NCBI GenBank assembly: GCA_027669525.1
Contig: JAQEDJ010000026.1
Location: forward strand, 1 to 34,621
Length of the DNA: 34,621 nt
Direction of reading: 5' to 3'
Origin: Coriobacteriaceae bacterium AM48-5
Lineage (GTDB): Bacteria; Actinomycetota; Coriobacteriia; Coriobacteriales; Coriobacteriaceae
The notes under the pieces are model-generated. The model ran no database searches. It had not been told where the DNA came from and saw nothing but the letters and a program-made list of their open reading frames with translations. Position 1 is the first letter of the stretch. Every line of letters begins with the position of its first letter. The position numbers were made by a program, and so were the translations under genes. Of the stretch, positions 6,583-16,300 are shown piece by piece.

Positions 6583-7748
6583 ATGGCTAATCGTTTCGTT
6601 CTCAATACCATCTCTTATCATGGTTCCGGCGCCATCAAGGAGATCCCCGGCGAGCTCCAGCGTCGCGGCTACAAGAAGATCTTCGTCTGCTCCGATCCCG
6701 ACCTGGTCAAGTTTGGCGTTACCGCTAAGGTGACCGACGAGCTCGACGCCGCCGGCATCGCTTGGAGCCTCTACTCCGAGATTAAGCCCAACCCCACCAT
6801 CCAGAACGTCAAGGACGGCGTCGAGGCCTTCAAGGCCGCCGAAGCTGACGCTATCGTGACCATCGGTGGCGGCTCCTCCATGGACACCGCTAAGGCCATC
6901 GGCATCATCATCAACAACCCCGAGTTCGCCGATGTCCGTAGCCTCGAGGGCGTTGCTCCCACTAAGAACCACGCCGTGTTCACCATCGCTGTGCCGACGA
7001 CTGCCGGTACCGCCGCCGAGGTGACCATCAACTACGTCATCACCGACCCCGAGAAGGTCCGCAAGTTCGTGTGCGTCGACACCAACGACGCCCCCGAGGT
7101 CGCCGTCGTCGACCCCGATATGATGGCTTCCATGCCCGCCGGCCTGACCGCCTCTACCGGCATGGACGCTCTGACCCACGCCATCGAGGGCTACACCACC
7201 AAGGCGCTTGGGAGCTCTCCGACATGTTCCACTTTGAGGCTATTAAGCTGATCAGCGAGAACCTGCGTGACTCCGTCGCCGAGGCCAAGTCCGGCCAGCC
7301 CGGCTCCGGCCGCGAGGGCATGGCCCTTGGCCAGTATGTCGCCGGCATGGGCTTCTCCAACGTTGGCCTGGGCATCGACCATGCCATGGCTCACACCCTG
7401 TCCGCTCACTACGACACCCCGCACGGCGTCGCTTGCGCCATGCTGCTGCCGATTGCCATGGAGTTCAACAAGCCGGTTTGCGCTGAGCGCCTGGCCAAGG
7501 TTGCCGTTGCCATGGGTGTTGACACCACGGGCATGAGCACCGACGAGGCTGCCGACGCCGCCATCGCCGCCGTCAAGCAGCTCTCTGCCGACGTGAACAT
7601 CCCGCACGTCTGCGAGGCCATGAAGGCTGACGAGATCGAGGTTCTGGCCAAGGACGCCATGGCCGACGCCTGCTTCCCGGGTAACCCGCGCGAGGCGACG
7701 CTCGACGACGTCATCGAGCTCTTCAAGAAGATCTGCCCGGCTGCTTAA
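6583..7748 (+). CDS. fucO: Lactaldehyde reductase / 1,2-propanediol oxidoreductase (iron-dependent ADH), one frameshift
   Basis: Group III iron-dependent alcohol dehydrogenase that reduces L-lactaldehyde to 1,2-propanediol at the end of fucose/rhamnose breakdown. It resembles E. coli FucO throughout: NNPEFADVRSLEG, AGTAAEVTINYVITD and GQYVAGMGFSNVGLG. GGGS at 95-98 is the nucleotide-binding loop. Iron ligands align as D195, H199, H267 and H281. The frame breaks at about 7203, where AAGGCGCT lacks one G; adding it reads TTKGAWELSD and gives 388 residues, close to the 382 of E. coli. Start ATG 6583 has GGAGG upstream. No fucose pathway genes are adjacent, so it may instead serve as a general aldehyde sink. 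Confidence 0.9.
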
Positions 7749-7756
7749 CCTGGTTC

Positions 7757-7884
7757 GGCGGGCCCCGCCCGTTAGCCCCAGAATCGTCCTCGGACATGTC
7801 GGAGGCCCCGCTGCGCACTACGTGCGGCGGGGCCTCCTTCTGTCCTGCGGAAAGATTGTGGGGCTAACGGGCAGGGGGCCCGCC
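7757..7884. repeat. Large nested palindrome after fucO
   Basis: The outer arms at 7757-7780 and 7859-7884 are complementary over about 24 bases with a small bulge: GGCGGGCCCC then GCCCGTTAGCCCCA on the left, and the reverse complement with two extra bases on the right. The terminator-like hairpin 7801-7837 sits in the middle. The whole element is about 128 bases and fills much of the fucO-M42 gap. It looks like a composite palindromic intergenic element. Confidence 0.7.
7801..7840 (+). terminator. Probable transcription terminator after fucO
   Basis: Perfect 11-base GC-rich arms GGAGGCCCCGC (7801-7811) and GCGGGGCCTCC (7827-7837) with a 15-base loop that can itself pair (GCGCAC/GTGCG). It is followed by TTCTGTC, a weak T-tract. 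It lies 50 bases after the fucO stop. Confidence 0.65.
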
Positions 7885-8003
7885 GGCTCGTTATCGTGGC
7901 GGGCGCAGTTCTGGGGAGCTCGATGGGTCATCTCGCTAGGTAAAAAGATGGTTCGCGGTGGTATTGTTGCTGTGGGTTTAATTCGATATGAAGGGTGACT
8001 TTG

Positions 8004-9031
8004 GTGTCCAAGATGGATTCTACGCTCTCCTATATTACTGACCAGTTGAAGGCGCTCACCTCGATTGCTTCGCCTACGGGCTATACCCGTGCGGCGACTG
8101 ATTATCTGATGGAAACGTTGCGCGATATGGGCTTTGGCCCCGAGCGTTCCAATAAGGGCAACGTACTGGTTGAGCTTGGCGGCGAGGGCGAGCCGCTGGT
8201 GTTGGCGAGCCATGTCGATACCCTAGGCGCCATGGTACGCTCCATTAAGGACAATGGTCGCCTGCGTCCCACGACGCTCGGCGGGCATCAGTGGTCTACG
8301 GCCGATGGCGAGAACTGCACCGTTTACACGCGCGATGGCAAAGTCTTTACGGGTGTGGTTCTCAACACCGAGCCTTCGGCGCACGTGGCCGACGAGCCGG
8401 TCAAGACCATCGAGAAGAACATGGAAATCCTGCTCGATGAGAATGTCGACAGCAAGGACGACGTGCTTGAGCTGGGCATCCAGACGGGCGACATCATCGC
8501 TATGGATCCGCGTACCACGGTGACGGAGAGCGGCTACATTAAGAGCCGCTTCTTGGATGACAAGCTGTCGGCGTCGATTCTGCTGGGTCTGGCCCGTGCC
8601 GTCGCCGCTGGCGAGGTGACGCTTTCGCGCAAGGTGTCGTTGCTCTTTACCGTGTACGAGGAGGTCGGCCACGGCGGCGCCTTCGTGCCGGCCGACACGC
8701 GCGAGATGATCAGCGTTGACATGGGTTGCGTGGGTGATGACCTGGCTGCACCGAGCGCATGGTGTCGATTTGCGCCAAGGATTCGGGTGGCCCCTACAAC
8801 TACGACCTGGTGACCACGCTGTCCAATATCGCGCGCGAGCTCGAGCTCGATTACGCCATCGACGTGTACCCGCATTACGGCTCGGACGTCGAGGCCACGC
8901 TCTCTGCCGGCTACGATATCCGTCACGGCCTGATCGGCCCCGGTGTGTACGCGAGCCACAACTACGAGCGCAGCCACATGGACGGCGTGCGCAACACCTA
9001 CGAGCTCGTCCGCGCCTACGTTCAGCGCTAG
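8004..9031 (+). CDS. M42 family metallopeptidase, one frameshift
   Basis: Di-metal aminopeptidase of the M42 (glutamyl aminopeptidase/FrvX) type. Visible metal and catalytic motifs are LASHVDTLG (His, Asp), SRFLDDK (bridging Asp), YEEVGHGG (Glu-Glu), SVDMG (Asp) and a terminal ASHNYERSH (His). The frame breaks at about 8745, where CCTGGCTGC lacks one G; restored it reads GDDLGCTERMVS and gives 342 residues, normal for the family. I chose GTG 8004 because AAGGG ends eight bases before it; GTG 7995 and ATG 8013 are alternatives. It probably trims peptides in the cytoplasm; nothing ties it to the peptide cassette except distance. Confidence 0.85.
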
Positions 9032-9056
9032 ACGCATTTATAGCGCGTGGCAAGTT

Positions 9057-9100
9057 AAGAGCGTCCTAGCCGGTATAACGTTGCCGGCAGGGGCGCTCTT
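9057..9100. terminator. Stem-loop after the M42 peptidase gene
   Basis: Long interrupted stem: AAGAGCG (9057-9063) pairs with CGCTCTT (9094-9100), with inner pairs CCT/AGG and GCCGG/CCGGC. It lies 26 bases after the M42 stop, between two genes that converge (mnmA comes from the right). The T-tract is poor on both strands, so termination is inferred from the stem and position. Confidence 0.5.
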
Positions 9101-9105
9101 GTGCG

Positions 9106-9168
9106 TTGCGGTGAAATAGGGACTGTTTGGCGGTTTTAAACGCTTAAACAGTCCCTATTTCACCGCAA
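9106..9168. repeat. Palindromic intergenic repeat, copy A
   Basis: Perfect 23-base inverted arms at 9106-9128 and 9146-9168 (starting TTGCGGTGAAATAGGG and ending in its complement) around a 17-base centre. A second copy at 20177-20239 shares the arm ends but differs in the arm middle with matching changes on both sides. I infer a REP/MITE-like element; such elements often spread with RAYT-type transposases, but none is in the window. Confidence 0.8.
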
Positions 9169-9186
9169 CTTATGAAGGGGATGGGG

Positions 9187-10287
9187 CTACTTGATGGCTG
9201 CCGTGACGGTACCGCCGCCCAGGACGACGTCGCCGCGGTAGATAACGACTGCTTGGCCGGGGGCGATGGCTCGCTGCGGCTCGTCAAAAGTCAGCAGCAT
9301 TTGCCCGTCTGCGCCGCGCGTGAGGGTCGCCGCCTGATCCTTTTGACGATAACGGTACTTGGCGCCCACACGAATGCCGCCGGCGTCGAGCTCTGTCTCC
9401 ATGCGATCGGCCGGGGCACTCCAAATCCAGTCGTTGGCCCTGAGCGCTGTGGCCGTCAGGTCCTCGGCCTCGCCCAGATGGACAATGTTGTTGGCGGCAT
9501 CGACGCCCGTTACATACACCGGATGCGCCATCGCGACGCCCAGGCCCTTGCGCTGGCCGATGGTATAGCGCAGCGCGCCGTTATGGCGTCCGACCACGCT
9601 GCCGTCGCGCCATACAATATCGCCCGGCTCGGCGGCATGTCCGCAGCGGCGCTCGATATAGCCCGCATAGTCGCCGTCCGCGATAAAGCAGATATCCTCG
9701 CTCTCGGCTTTCTTGGCGTTTATGAAGCCCTGCTCGGCGGCAATGCGGCGCACGTCGCGCTCTTTGTCCAGCCCAGCCAGCGGAAAGATCGTGCGCGACA
9801 GTCGCTCCTGCGTGAGCGAATACAAAAAGTAGCTCTGGTCCTTCTTGGGGTCCTCGCCGCGGTGCAGCTGCCAGGTTCCGTCGGACGCCTGGCTCGTTTT
9901 GGCGTAGTGACCTGTGGCGATGTGGTCGCAGCCCATATCGAGTGCCGCATCGAGCAGCGCGCCAAACTTAATATGGCGGTTGCAGATGATGCATGGGTTG
10001 GGCGTCAGCCCCTCCTGATAGGCAGTCACAAATCGCTCGATAACGTTGCGGTCGAAGGTCTGCTGCAGGTCGAGCACATGGTGGGGTATCCCCAGGCGCT
10101 CGGCGACGGCCTTTGCATCGGCGATGTCGCGGTCGACCTTACTCATGCTCGTAACGGGATCGGGCGCGGGGCAGGTGAGGCACATGGTGGCACCGACACA
10201 TTCGTAGCCCTGGCGCTTGAGCAGGTAGGCAGTCACGCTGGAATCGACGCCGCCGCTCATGGCGACGAGCACGCGCTTGTTGTGCAT
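9187..10287 (-). CDS. mnmA: tRNA-specific 2-thiouridylase MnmA
   Basis: Adds sulfur to U34 of tRNA(Lys/Glu/Gln) using ATP and persulfide sulfur. The 366-residue protein has the ATP PP-loop SGGVDSS at 11-17. Two catalytic cysteines are in place: C102 in ICNRHIKFG and C200 in SEDICFI. TGHYAK (about 125-130) and IGQRKGLG are further family motifs. I start at the ATG whose first base is 10287 (MHNKRVLVAMSGG), preceded by AAGGAGAACCTCCCC; the frame is open further upstream without family sequence. It follows cysK on the same strand but a strong terminator separates them. The frame is intact. Confidence 0.95.
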   Translation of the reverse strand: MHNKRVLVAMSGGVDSSVTAYLLKRQGYECVGATMCLTCPAPDPVTSMSKVDRDIADAKAVAERLGIPHHVLDLQQTFDRNVIERFVTAYQEGLTPNPCIICNRHIKFGALLDAALDMGCDHIATGHYAKTSQASDGTWQLHRGEDPKKDQSYFLYSLTQERLSRTIFPLAGLDKERDVRRIAAEQGFINAKKAESEDICFIADGDYAGYIERRCGHAAEPGDIVWRDGSVVGRHNGALRYTIGQRKGLGVAMAHPVYVTGVDAANNIVHLGEAEDLTATALRANDWIWSAPADRMETELDAGGIRVGAKYRYRQKDQAATLTRGADGQMLLTFDEPQRAIAPGQAVVIYRGDVVLGGGTVTAAIK

Positions 10288-10316
10288 GGGGAGGTTCTCC
10301 TTGGTGGCATGTGGCC

Positions 10317-10355
10317 AAAAAAGAAAAGCGGCGCGGGAGGCTGGTTCCGCGCCGC
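10317..10355 (-). terminator. Intrinsic terminator of cysK
   Basis: On the minus strand, arms GCGGCGCGG (10355-10347) and CCGCGCCGC (10336-10328) are followed directly by TTTTCTTTTTT (10327-10317). This is a textbook intrinsic terminator. It lies about 110 bases beyond the cysK stop and 30 before the mnmA start, so mnmA must have its own promoter or depend on readthrough. Confidence 0.85.
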
Positions 10356-10466
10356 AGACATTGTAGCAAGTTCGGACGTTTCGTGGGGCGCCTGATGGGA
10401 TGGGCTCCGACTGCCGGGAGAGAGGAGACCGGCTCGTCCCTGGGCTCAACCTATGGGCGACAGGCC

Positions 10467-11405
10467 TTAGTCCTGGAAGAGTGCCGTGGACAGGTAGCGC
10501 TCACCGGTATCGGCGAGCAGCGCCACGATGGTCTTGCCCTCGTTCTCGGGGCGCTTGGCCAACTGCAGCGCAGCCCACACGGCGGCGCCGGACGAAATGC
10601 CCACGAGCACGCCCTCCTTGTGGCCCACGGCGCGGCCGGTGGAAAAGGCGTCGTCGTTCTCGACGGGGATGATCTCGTCGTAGACCTGGGTGTCGAGGAC
10701 GTCGGGCACAAAGCCGGCGCCGATACCCTGGATCTTGTGCGGGCCGGCCTGGCCCTTGGAGAGCACCGGGGAGGTGGCGGGCTCGACGGCGACGACCTGA
10801 ATCTCGGGGTTCTGCTCCTTGAGGAACTCGCCCACGCCGGTCACGGTGCCGCCGGTGCCAACGCCAGCGACGAAGATATCGACCTCGCCGTCGGTGTCAT
10901 CCCAGATCTCGGGGCCGGTCGTGGCCTTGTGGATGGCGGGGTTGGCGGGGTTCACAAACTGGCCGGCGATAATGCTGTTGGGCGTCTCCTTCTGCAGCTC
11001 CTCGGCCTTGGCGATGGCACCCTTCATGCCCTTGGAGCCGTCGGTGAGCACGAGCTGTGCGCCGTATGCCTGCATCAGCTTGCGGCGCTCGACGGACATG
11101 GTCTCGGGCATGGTGATGATCACCTTGTAGCCGCGAGCCGCCGCCACCGAGGCGATGCCGACGCCGGTGTTGCCGCTTGTGGGCTCGATGATGGTGTAGT
11201 CGCCGCCGCGCACGAGCTTGCCGGCCTTCTCGGCCTCGTCGATCATGTTCTTGGCGACGCGGTCTTTAACGGAGCCGGCGGGGTTGAAGTATTCCAGCTT
11301 GACGAGTACGCGGGCCTTGAGGTCCTCATCGGCCTCAAAGTGAGTGAGCTCCAGAAGCGGGGTGTGGCCGATAAGCTGATCGATGGACGTGTAAACATTG
11401 CTCAT
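10467..11405 (-). CDS. cysK: Cysteine synthase A (O-acetylserine sulfhydrylase)
   Basis: PLP enzyme making cysteine from O-acetylserine and sulfide. The 312-residue protein has the PLP lysine K47 in NPAGSVKDR, the substrate loop [11 protein letters not shown], and the phosphate-binding [15 protein letters not shown] 11405 has GGAGG seven bases upstream. The frame is intact and the length is normal. It is divergent from an Rrf2 regulator across a 253-base gap, an arrangement typical of sulfur or Fe-S controlled genes, so that regulator is the likely controller of cysK. Confidence 0.95.
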   Translation of the reverse strand: MSNVYTSIDQLIGHTPLLELTHFEADEDLKARVLVKLEYFNPAGSVKDRVAKNMIDEAEKAGKLVRGGDYTIIEPTSGNTGVGIASVAAARGYKVIITMPETMSVERRKLMQAYGAQLVLTDGSKGMKGAIAKAEELQKETPNSIIAGQFVNPANPAIHKATTGPEIWDDTDGEVDIFVAGVGTGGTVTGVGEFLKEQNPEIQVVAVEPATSPVLSKGQAGPHKIQGIGAGFVPDVLDTQVYDEIIPVENDDAFSTGRAVGHKEGVLVGISSGAAVWAALQLAKRPENEGKTIVALLADTGERYLSTALFQD

Positions 11406-11658
11406 GGTGAACCTCCAAAGTGTTCAAATGACTGGATACCGTGTGGTTTCACGGTGTGTGTAACAGCGAAACCCACAAACCTCATGGGTTGTTCTTTTTG
11501 CTGTTGGCAAGCATAGTAGACAGTAAAGCCTAGTAACGCAATAGGAAATAGAAGATTATTACGAGTCGATTAACCAGCTTGACGGGAATAGGTATTTTCA
11601 AAACCAATTTTTCGGCTAGAATTTCTACGAATTAAAAGACCGAAAGGCAGCACTATAT
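11406..11658. promoter_or_regulatory. Divergent cysK/rrf2 control region
   Basis: The cysK leader (minus strand) can fold as nested stems: AACAGC/GCTGTT outside and AACCCA/TGGGTT inside (about 11461-11505), plus ACCGTG/CACGGT (about 11437-11455). Toward rrf2 there is a TAGAAT at 11617-11622 as a possible -10, with a weak TTTTCA 16 bases upstream, and an AATTTCTACGAATT dyad just after it that could be an Rrf2-type operator. Boundaries and roles are by eye only. Confidence 0.35.
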
Positions 11659-12087
11659 ATGTTGGTTTCCACAAAGGGCAGATATGCCCTGCGCGTTATG
11701 GTCGACCTGGCCGAGCACCAGGCGGCAGGCCGCATTCCCCTCAAAGAGATCGCCGCGCGTCAGGGGATTTCGGAGAAATATCTGGAGAACATTTTGGCCA
11801 CGCTCGTGCGTGCCAATATGCTCTCGGGCATGCGCGGCAAGGGCGGCGGCTATGTGCTCACGCGCCCGCCCGAGCAGTACACGGTGGGCGAGATTTTGCG
11901 CCTGACCGAGGGCAGCCTGGCGCCGGTCGCATGCCTAGACGGCGACTGCAAGGGCTGCTCGCGTTCGGACGAGTGCCCCACGCTCGACGTGTGGAAGAAC
12001 CTGGACAAGCTCATTAACGACTACCTCGACGGCGTGACGCTCGATGCGCTCGTAGCCCCCAACGAGGGCTACGACTACGTCATCTAG
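11659..12087 (+). CDS. Rrf2/IscR-type transcriptional regulator with a four-cysteine motif
   Basis: A 142-residue Rrf2 family repressor. The winged helix is at about 1-75 (STKGRYALRVMVDLA at the start, GKGGGYVL as the wing). A cysteine motif follows: C92, C97, C100 and C106, the region that binds a [2Fe-2S] cluster in IscR, although the spacing differs from IscR's own. Its position divergent from cysK suggests a CymR/IscR-like role in sulfur or iron-sulfur control. AAAGGCAG lies upstream of ATG 11659. Cluster binding is inferred, not shown. Confidence 0.85.
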   Translation: MLVSTKGRYALRVMVDLAEHQAAGRIPLKEIAARQGISEKYLENILATLVRANMLSGMRGKGGGYVLTRPPEQYTVGEILRLTEGSLAPVACLDGDCKGCSRSDECPTLDVWKNLDKLINDYLDGVTLDALVAPNEGYDYVI

Positions 12088-12097
12088 CCCCACCTGT

Positions 12098-12120
12098 CAT
12101 TTGGGGACGGGGCAGAAATG
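12098..12120. repeat. Hairpin repeat with GGGGACGGGG loop
   Basis: Short arms CATTT (12098-12102) and AAATG (12116-12120) around GGGGACGGGGCAG, 10 bases after the rrf2 stop. Same loop core as 131-165 and 24142-24180, with a different stem. Confidence 0.5.
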
Positions 12121-12156
12121 CTGGATTTTCTTGCCCTCTGAGGCTCGACAAATGAT

Positions 12157-12190
12157 AAGGCCGCCCATCGTTGCGATGGACGGCCTTCTT
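12157..12190. terminator. Bidirectional terminator between rrf2 and the holin-like gene
   Basis: AAGGCCG (12157-12163) pairs with CGGCCTT (12181-12187), with an inner CCATCG/CGATGG stem and a three-base loop. It is followed by CTTT on the plus strand and TATCATTTG on the minus strand. It sits between convergent genes and can serve both. Confidence 0.7.
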
Positions 12191-12223
12191 TAGGTGTGTT
12201 GTGGCGGTCCGAATCCGGTCGCT

Positions 12224-12588
12224 TTAGTTCCTGGCGACGCTGTCGAGAATGCTGCGCATGATGGATACCAGGATGCTGCCCATAAAGGCCGATCCAAAGC
12301 TGGCAATGGAGATACCCGCGCCCAGCAGATTGACCGACAGGTAGCTGGCCAGCTCGAGCATAAAGCTGTTGACTACGAGCTGAAAAATACCAAGCGTGAT
12401 AATAGTGAGCGGCAGCGAGATGACCGTCAGGAACGGCTTGACGAGCGAGTCGACGATGTTGAGGAACAGTCCCACGAAGGCAAAACACACCCAGGCGTCG
12501 GCTATGCCGAAGGCTGAATGCCGGGGACGAGAAACGTTGCGATCGCGATGGCGATTGAGGTAAAGAGCCAGTTAAGCATAAAGCGCAT
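12224..12588 (-). CDS. Phage-holin-family (YvlD-like) small membrane protein, one frameshift
   Basis: A predicted 121-residue protein with about four transmembrane helices: LNWLFTSIAIAIATFLVPG, then a helix ending in FLNIVDSLVKPFL, then LPLTIITLGIFQLVVNSFML, then a C-terminal glycine-rich helix. The order and the VKPFL...LPLTIITLGIF motif match the phage_holin_4_2/YvlD group of chromosomal membrane proteins, whose function is poorly known; they are usually not phage lysis proteins. The frame breaks at about 12511, one base missing; restored it reads PGIQPFGIADAWVCF. ATG 12588 has GGAAAGG upstream. It appears to be a single-gene unit. Confidence 0.75.
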
Positions 12589-12911
12589 GGTGGAAATCCT
12601 TTCTTGCGCAAGACGTGGCAAAGAGGCGTGAGAGGCACGTGCCTTTGCAACTCGGATAGATGCGCGGGCACGGCCCTGTTTGGGCGCCCATTGTCTCAGA
12701 TATTCATGGAGCTTGCGTGCGTATTCGGTTTCAAAACGGCGTTCGTCCTAGAAAACGCGCCGCTGGCAGAGAGTCTTGTCGCTTTAGTTTGGTGGTGTGC
12801 TACACTGCTACGGGCAAAAGCCACAGGCGTTGCCCTATTGCATAGAACGGGCGAACGATGTCCGATGTCAGTATCAACTTCGATGCCTTTTGGCGGGTTT
12901 GGCGGTGATCG
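12589..12911. other. 323-base gap without a gene
   Basis: No convincing gene is seen here. It contains a perfect 12-base palindrome AGGCACGTGCCT (12633-12644) near the start of the holin-like gene, and a possible plus-strand promoter for the TrpR-like gene: TTGTCG (12776-12781) and TACACT (12801-12806), with a longer than ideal 19-base spacer. Open frames of 60-100 codons crossing it lack ribosome binding sites and family resemblance. Confidence 0.35.
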
Positions 12912-13211
12912 ATGAATATCGAGAACATGTTTGACAAGCCTGATGTCAAGCAGCTGGTCCACGCATTTAGCCTTTTGGACGACGAGAAAGATATCCAAGC
13001 GTTCTTGACCGATATCTGCACGCCGCGCGAGATTTGTGATCTATCGCAGCGTCTGCAGGTCGCGCGTTACCTGGACGAGGGCGAGCCCTATGTTGAGGTT
13101 CAGGCGCGTACCGGCGCTTCGTCCACTACGGTGAGCCGTGTGTCCAAGGCACTCAACGGCGAGTACGGTGGCTACCGCAAGATCCTCATTAAACTGGAGG
13201 ATGGCGAGTAG
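12912..13211 (+). CDS. YerC/YecD-type TrpR-related regulator
   Basis: A 99-residue helical DNA-binding protein of the TrpR/YerC-YecD family. It has the characteristic LTDICTPREICDLSQRLQVA followed by a helix-turn-helix with TGASSTTVSRVSKAL, and ends YGGYRKIL as in this family. The exact target is unknown in most members; despite the name, tryptophan binding is not implied. ATG 12912 follows GGCGGTGATCG, a weak ribosome binding site. A terminator follows 24 bases after the stop, so it is probably a single-gene unit. Confidence 0.85.
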   Translation: MNIENMFDKPDVKQLVHAFSLLDDEKDIQAFLTDICTPREICDLSQRLQVARYLDEGEPYVEVQARTGASSTTVSRVSKALNGEYGGYRKILIKLEDGE

Positions 13212-13234
13212 GCCGCGCCAAAAACGAATTGTGC

Positions 13235-13262
13235 AAAACCGCTCCTCCGGGGGCGGTTTTTT
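13235..13262 (+). terminator. Intrinsic terminator of the TrpR-like gene
   Basis: AAAACCGC (13235-13242) and GCGGTTTT (13253-13260), 10-base loop, T6 from 13257 to 13262. Confidence 0.85.
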
Positions 13263-13366
13263 GATCCCCTGGGGACGGAGGAAATCTGTTGGCGTGGGGC
13301 AAATCTGTCCGCTTGGGCGGGTAGGATGGATACATTGATTATTGCGAACAGTTTGAGCGGAGGACC

Positions 13367-16300
13367 ATGCCTGTTCGAATCTATACCACCAATGCCGGCA
13401 CGGATTTGAGCGATGCCGAGTCGGCGTTGCTTGCCGACCTTATTGCCCGCCACGGACGTGCCGTGCTGCTGGCGCCTACGTTTGCCGAGCTCGACCTGTG
13501 CCGTCATGATGCGGCGGAAGCCGGGGTTTCACTAGGTATCGACTACAAGACGCCTACATCGTGGCTTCGCTCGCTTTGGGAGCTTTTGGGCGACGGGCGC
13601 GGTTTCGTGGACAACCTGCAACGCCAGATGCTGTTTTCGGACATGGTAACGCGTCTCGACGATGCCGATTTGCAGCCGCTTTCGCGCAGCCAGGGCACGG
13701 TGCGTATGCTTGCGCGCATGGCCCGCGACGTGCTGCCGGGTGTGGCGGGGACGACGGCCGAGCGATACCGTGGAAACAATTGCCAGCCTGAGCCAAAAAG
13801 CGATGCCGAGGCTCGTGTGTTCGAGCTTTTGCGCGCATATGCGGACGGTTTGGACCGTCGAGATATGGTCGAGCCCTGCGAGGCGGCCGACATTATGGCC
13901 GGTGTCCTGGCCGATAGCCTGCCGGCGTGCACCCGCGCCGTATGCGTGCGCGGTATCACGTCGTTTACGTACGCACTGCTCGAGCTACTGTCTGCCGTGG
14001 CGAACAATGGGGGAGAGGTCGTCGTGCTGCTTGCCCGCGAGCAGGCGGCGATGCGCGAGGAGCTTGCCGTGGCATTTGATGCCCGCGGTGTGCTGTTTGA
14101 GGTCGCGCCGCTGGGGGAGGACGCCGTCGCGTCTGATGCCGCTTGCGGGACCGCCGCTCAGCCTGCCTTTATTGAGGTCGCCGGCCCCCATGCCCGTGCT
14201 CATGTCTATGCGGACGCCATCGATAAGTTGGTGAAAGCGTACAAGGAGTCCAAGGCCGATAAAGCCACTGCAACGCCCGCCGACCCCGTGCGCGTGCTCG
14301 TTGTTTCTGCCGGGCACCCCAGCTGTTCGGTGAGCTCGCCTCTCGTCTGGCAGCTCGTCATATCGCTGCCGAGACAGTTGAGTTCACGGCGTTTTCCCAA
14401 TCCATTGCGGGCAGGCAGTTTGCGGCGCTTGCCGGCCTGATCGAGCGCATGAAGGCCGCCGATGAGGGTGCGGCGTCAAAGACCGAGTGGTGGCCCGCGC
14501 CGGAGCTTACCGACTGGATTTACAGCCCGCTTTCGGGCGCTGATGCCGTCAATGCCCGTACCTCGATAAGAATATGCGTCTCTCGCGTAGAAAGACTACC
14601 GCGGGCGTTAAGAGCCTGCTGCAGAGTGTCCAAGGCCAGGTGAGGGGGGCGCGCAAGGCGGCGAGCGACGAGAACTGGTTTAAGAACGTGCCGTGTGTGG
14701 TTTCGGACGTGTTCCAGGCGCTGTGGCGCGACAGGCCCGTGACGGCGCTCAAGGCCATGCTTGCCGTTGCCGAGGCGTTGCCCGATCGTTCGCTGGGCAG
14801 CTTGGATGGCCAGGCCCGTCGCCAGGCGGAGGTGGCCCTGCTGCGCCACGTCATCGACATCCTTATGAATGGCGCCCGCGCGCTCGACGTGTCGCAGGCC
14901 GCGACCGTGCCCGTGCTCGATGGCGTTCGCACCAGGGTGGACAAGCGTGGCACCGCCTACGATTACGAGACCTACGAGGTTGACCGTGCGCCACGTGCTC
15001 AGGTTCGTTTTGCTTCGCTTGCCGATGCGGCGGCTCTGCGCCCCGGCAGCTACGATGCCGTGCTGTTTGCCGATGTCGATCTGGACAGCTATCCGCTCTC
15101 ACACGAGGAGGGGCCGCTGGCCACGCTGGCGGCGAGCCTTGGTCGCGAGGGTGTGACGCTTGAGCCCGCGGCCTTGCTGCGCGTGCGCTTTGGCCACGCG
15201 ATGCAGGCGGCACGCGGCCCGGTTGCGCTTGCGCGCGTGACGCACGATCGCCAGGCGCGCGAGTGCTATCCGGCTGCCGTGTGGACCGAGTTGCGGGCGC
15301 ATACCGAGGCCGCTGAAGCTGCTAAGGCCGCCGCCGACGCTAAGGCCGCTGACGCCGACGAGGCCGCTGACGACGCTAAAGCCGCTGGCACCGACAAAGC
15401 GAAGTGCGTGGGTGAGGGTGATATCGTAAGGGACTTCGATCCCGCGGCAGGCGAAGGTCTCAAGTGCGAGCGCGTGACCTGTGAAGCCCCTCAGCATCTG
15501 AGCGCCGAGGCCGTGCCGTATTTGGTCCTGCGCCGTCGCGATGGCGAGGGCGAGGACGCGCCGCTCGTGCCGCGCCTGACGTCCGCCTCTCAGATCGAGG
15601 CCTATTCCACCTGCCGTTATGCTGGTTCGTCTCGTATCGCGTCAAGCCCCAGTCCATCGATGCGGGCTTTGGCAACATGGAGAAGGGCAACTTTGTCCAT
15701 GACGTGCTGGAGCACTTGCATGCTCGTCTTCCGCAGGAGGGCATGGAGCGCGTGACGCCCGAGAACCTGCCGCGCGCACAGGAGCTGCTGCGCGAGGTCT
15801 TTGACGAGACCCTGGCCGAGCACGCCGGGAAGCGCGGTACCGAGGGCCCGCTGGTGCCGCTCTCCCCGGTGGAGGAGCGCCAGGTGGCCGAGATCTTGCC
15901 GCAGCTGGAGGGCGTGCTTGCCTACGAGTCCGAGGCGCTTGCTCCCTTTGCCCCGCGCTACCTTGAGTTCGCCTTTAACGAGCTTAAGGTCGAGTATGCC
16001 GGTTGGCCGCTCGGTGGGCGCATCGACCGCGTTGACGTGGATGCCGAGAATCGCGCCGTGGTAATCGACTACAAGCATCGTTCGGGTGTCGAGGAGTTTA
16101 AGCTCGCCGACCCCACGGTGTGCGACGAGGAGTCGGGCGAAGCCCCCATCGACGACCCGCGCTGGCTGCCGCCCCATACCCAGACACTCATCTACGCCCA
16201 GGCCATGCGTCGGGCGCTGGGCCTAGATACCCGTGCTGCGCTCTATTTTTCGACCAAGGGTGGCAAGCCCGCGCTGCGCGGCGCGGCGAGTGCCGAGTTG

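Noticed and set aside
9172..10395. A 407-codon plus-strand frame over mnmA
   Set aside because: Antisense shadow of a gene with clear catalytic motifs; composition typical of reversed GC-rich code.
12224..12588. Prophage remnant because of a holin-family protein
   Set aside because: No other phage gene is nearby, and this YvlD-like group is usually chromosomal and not a lysis protein.
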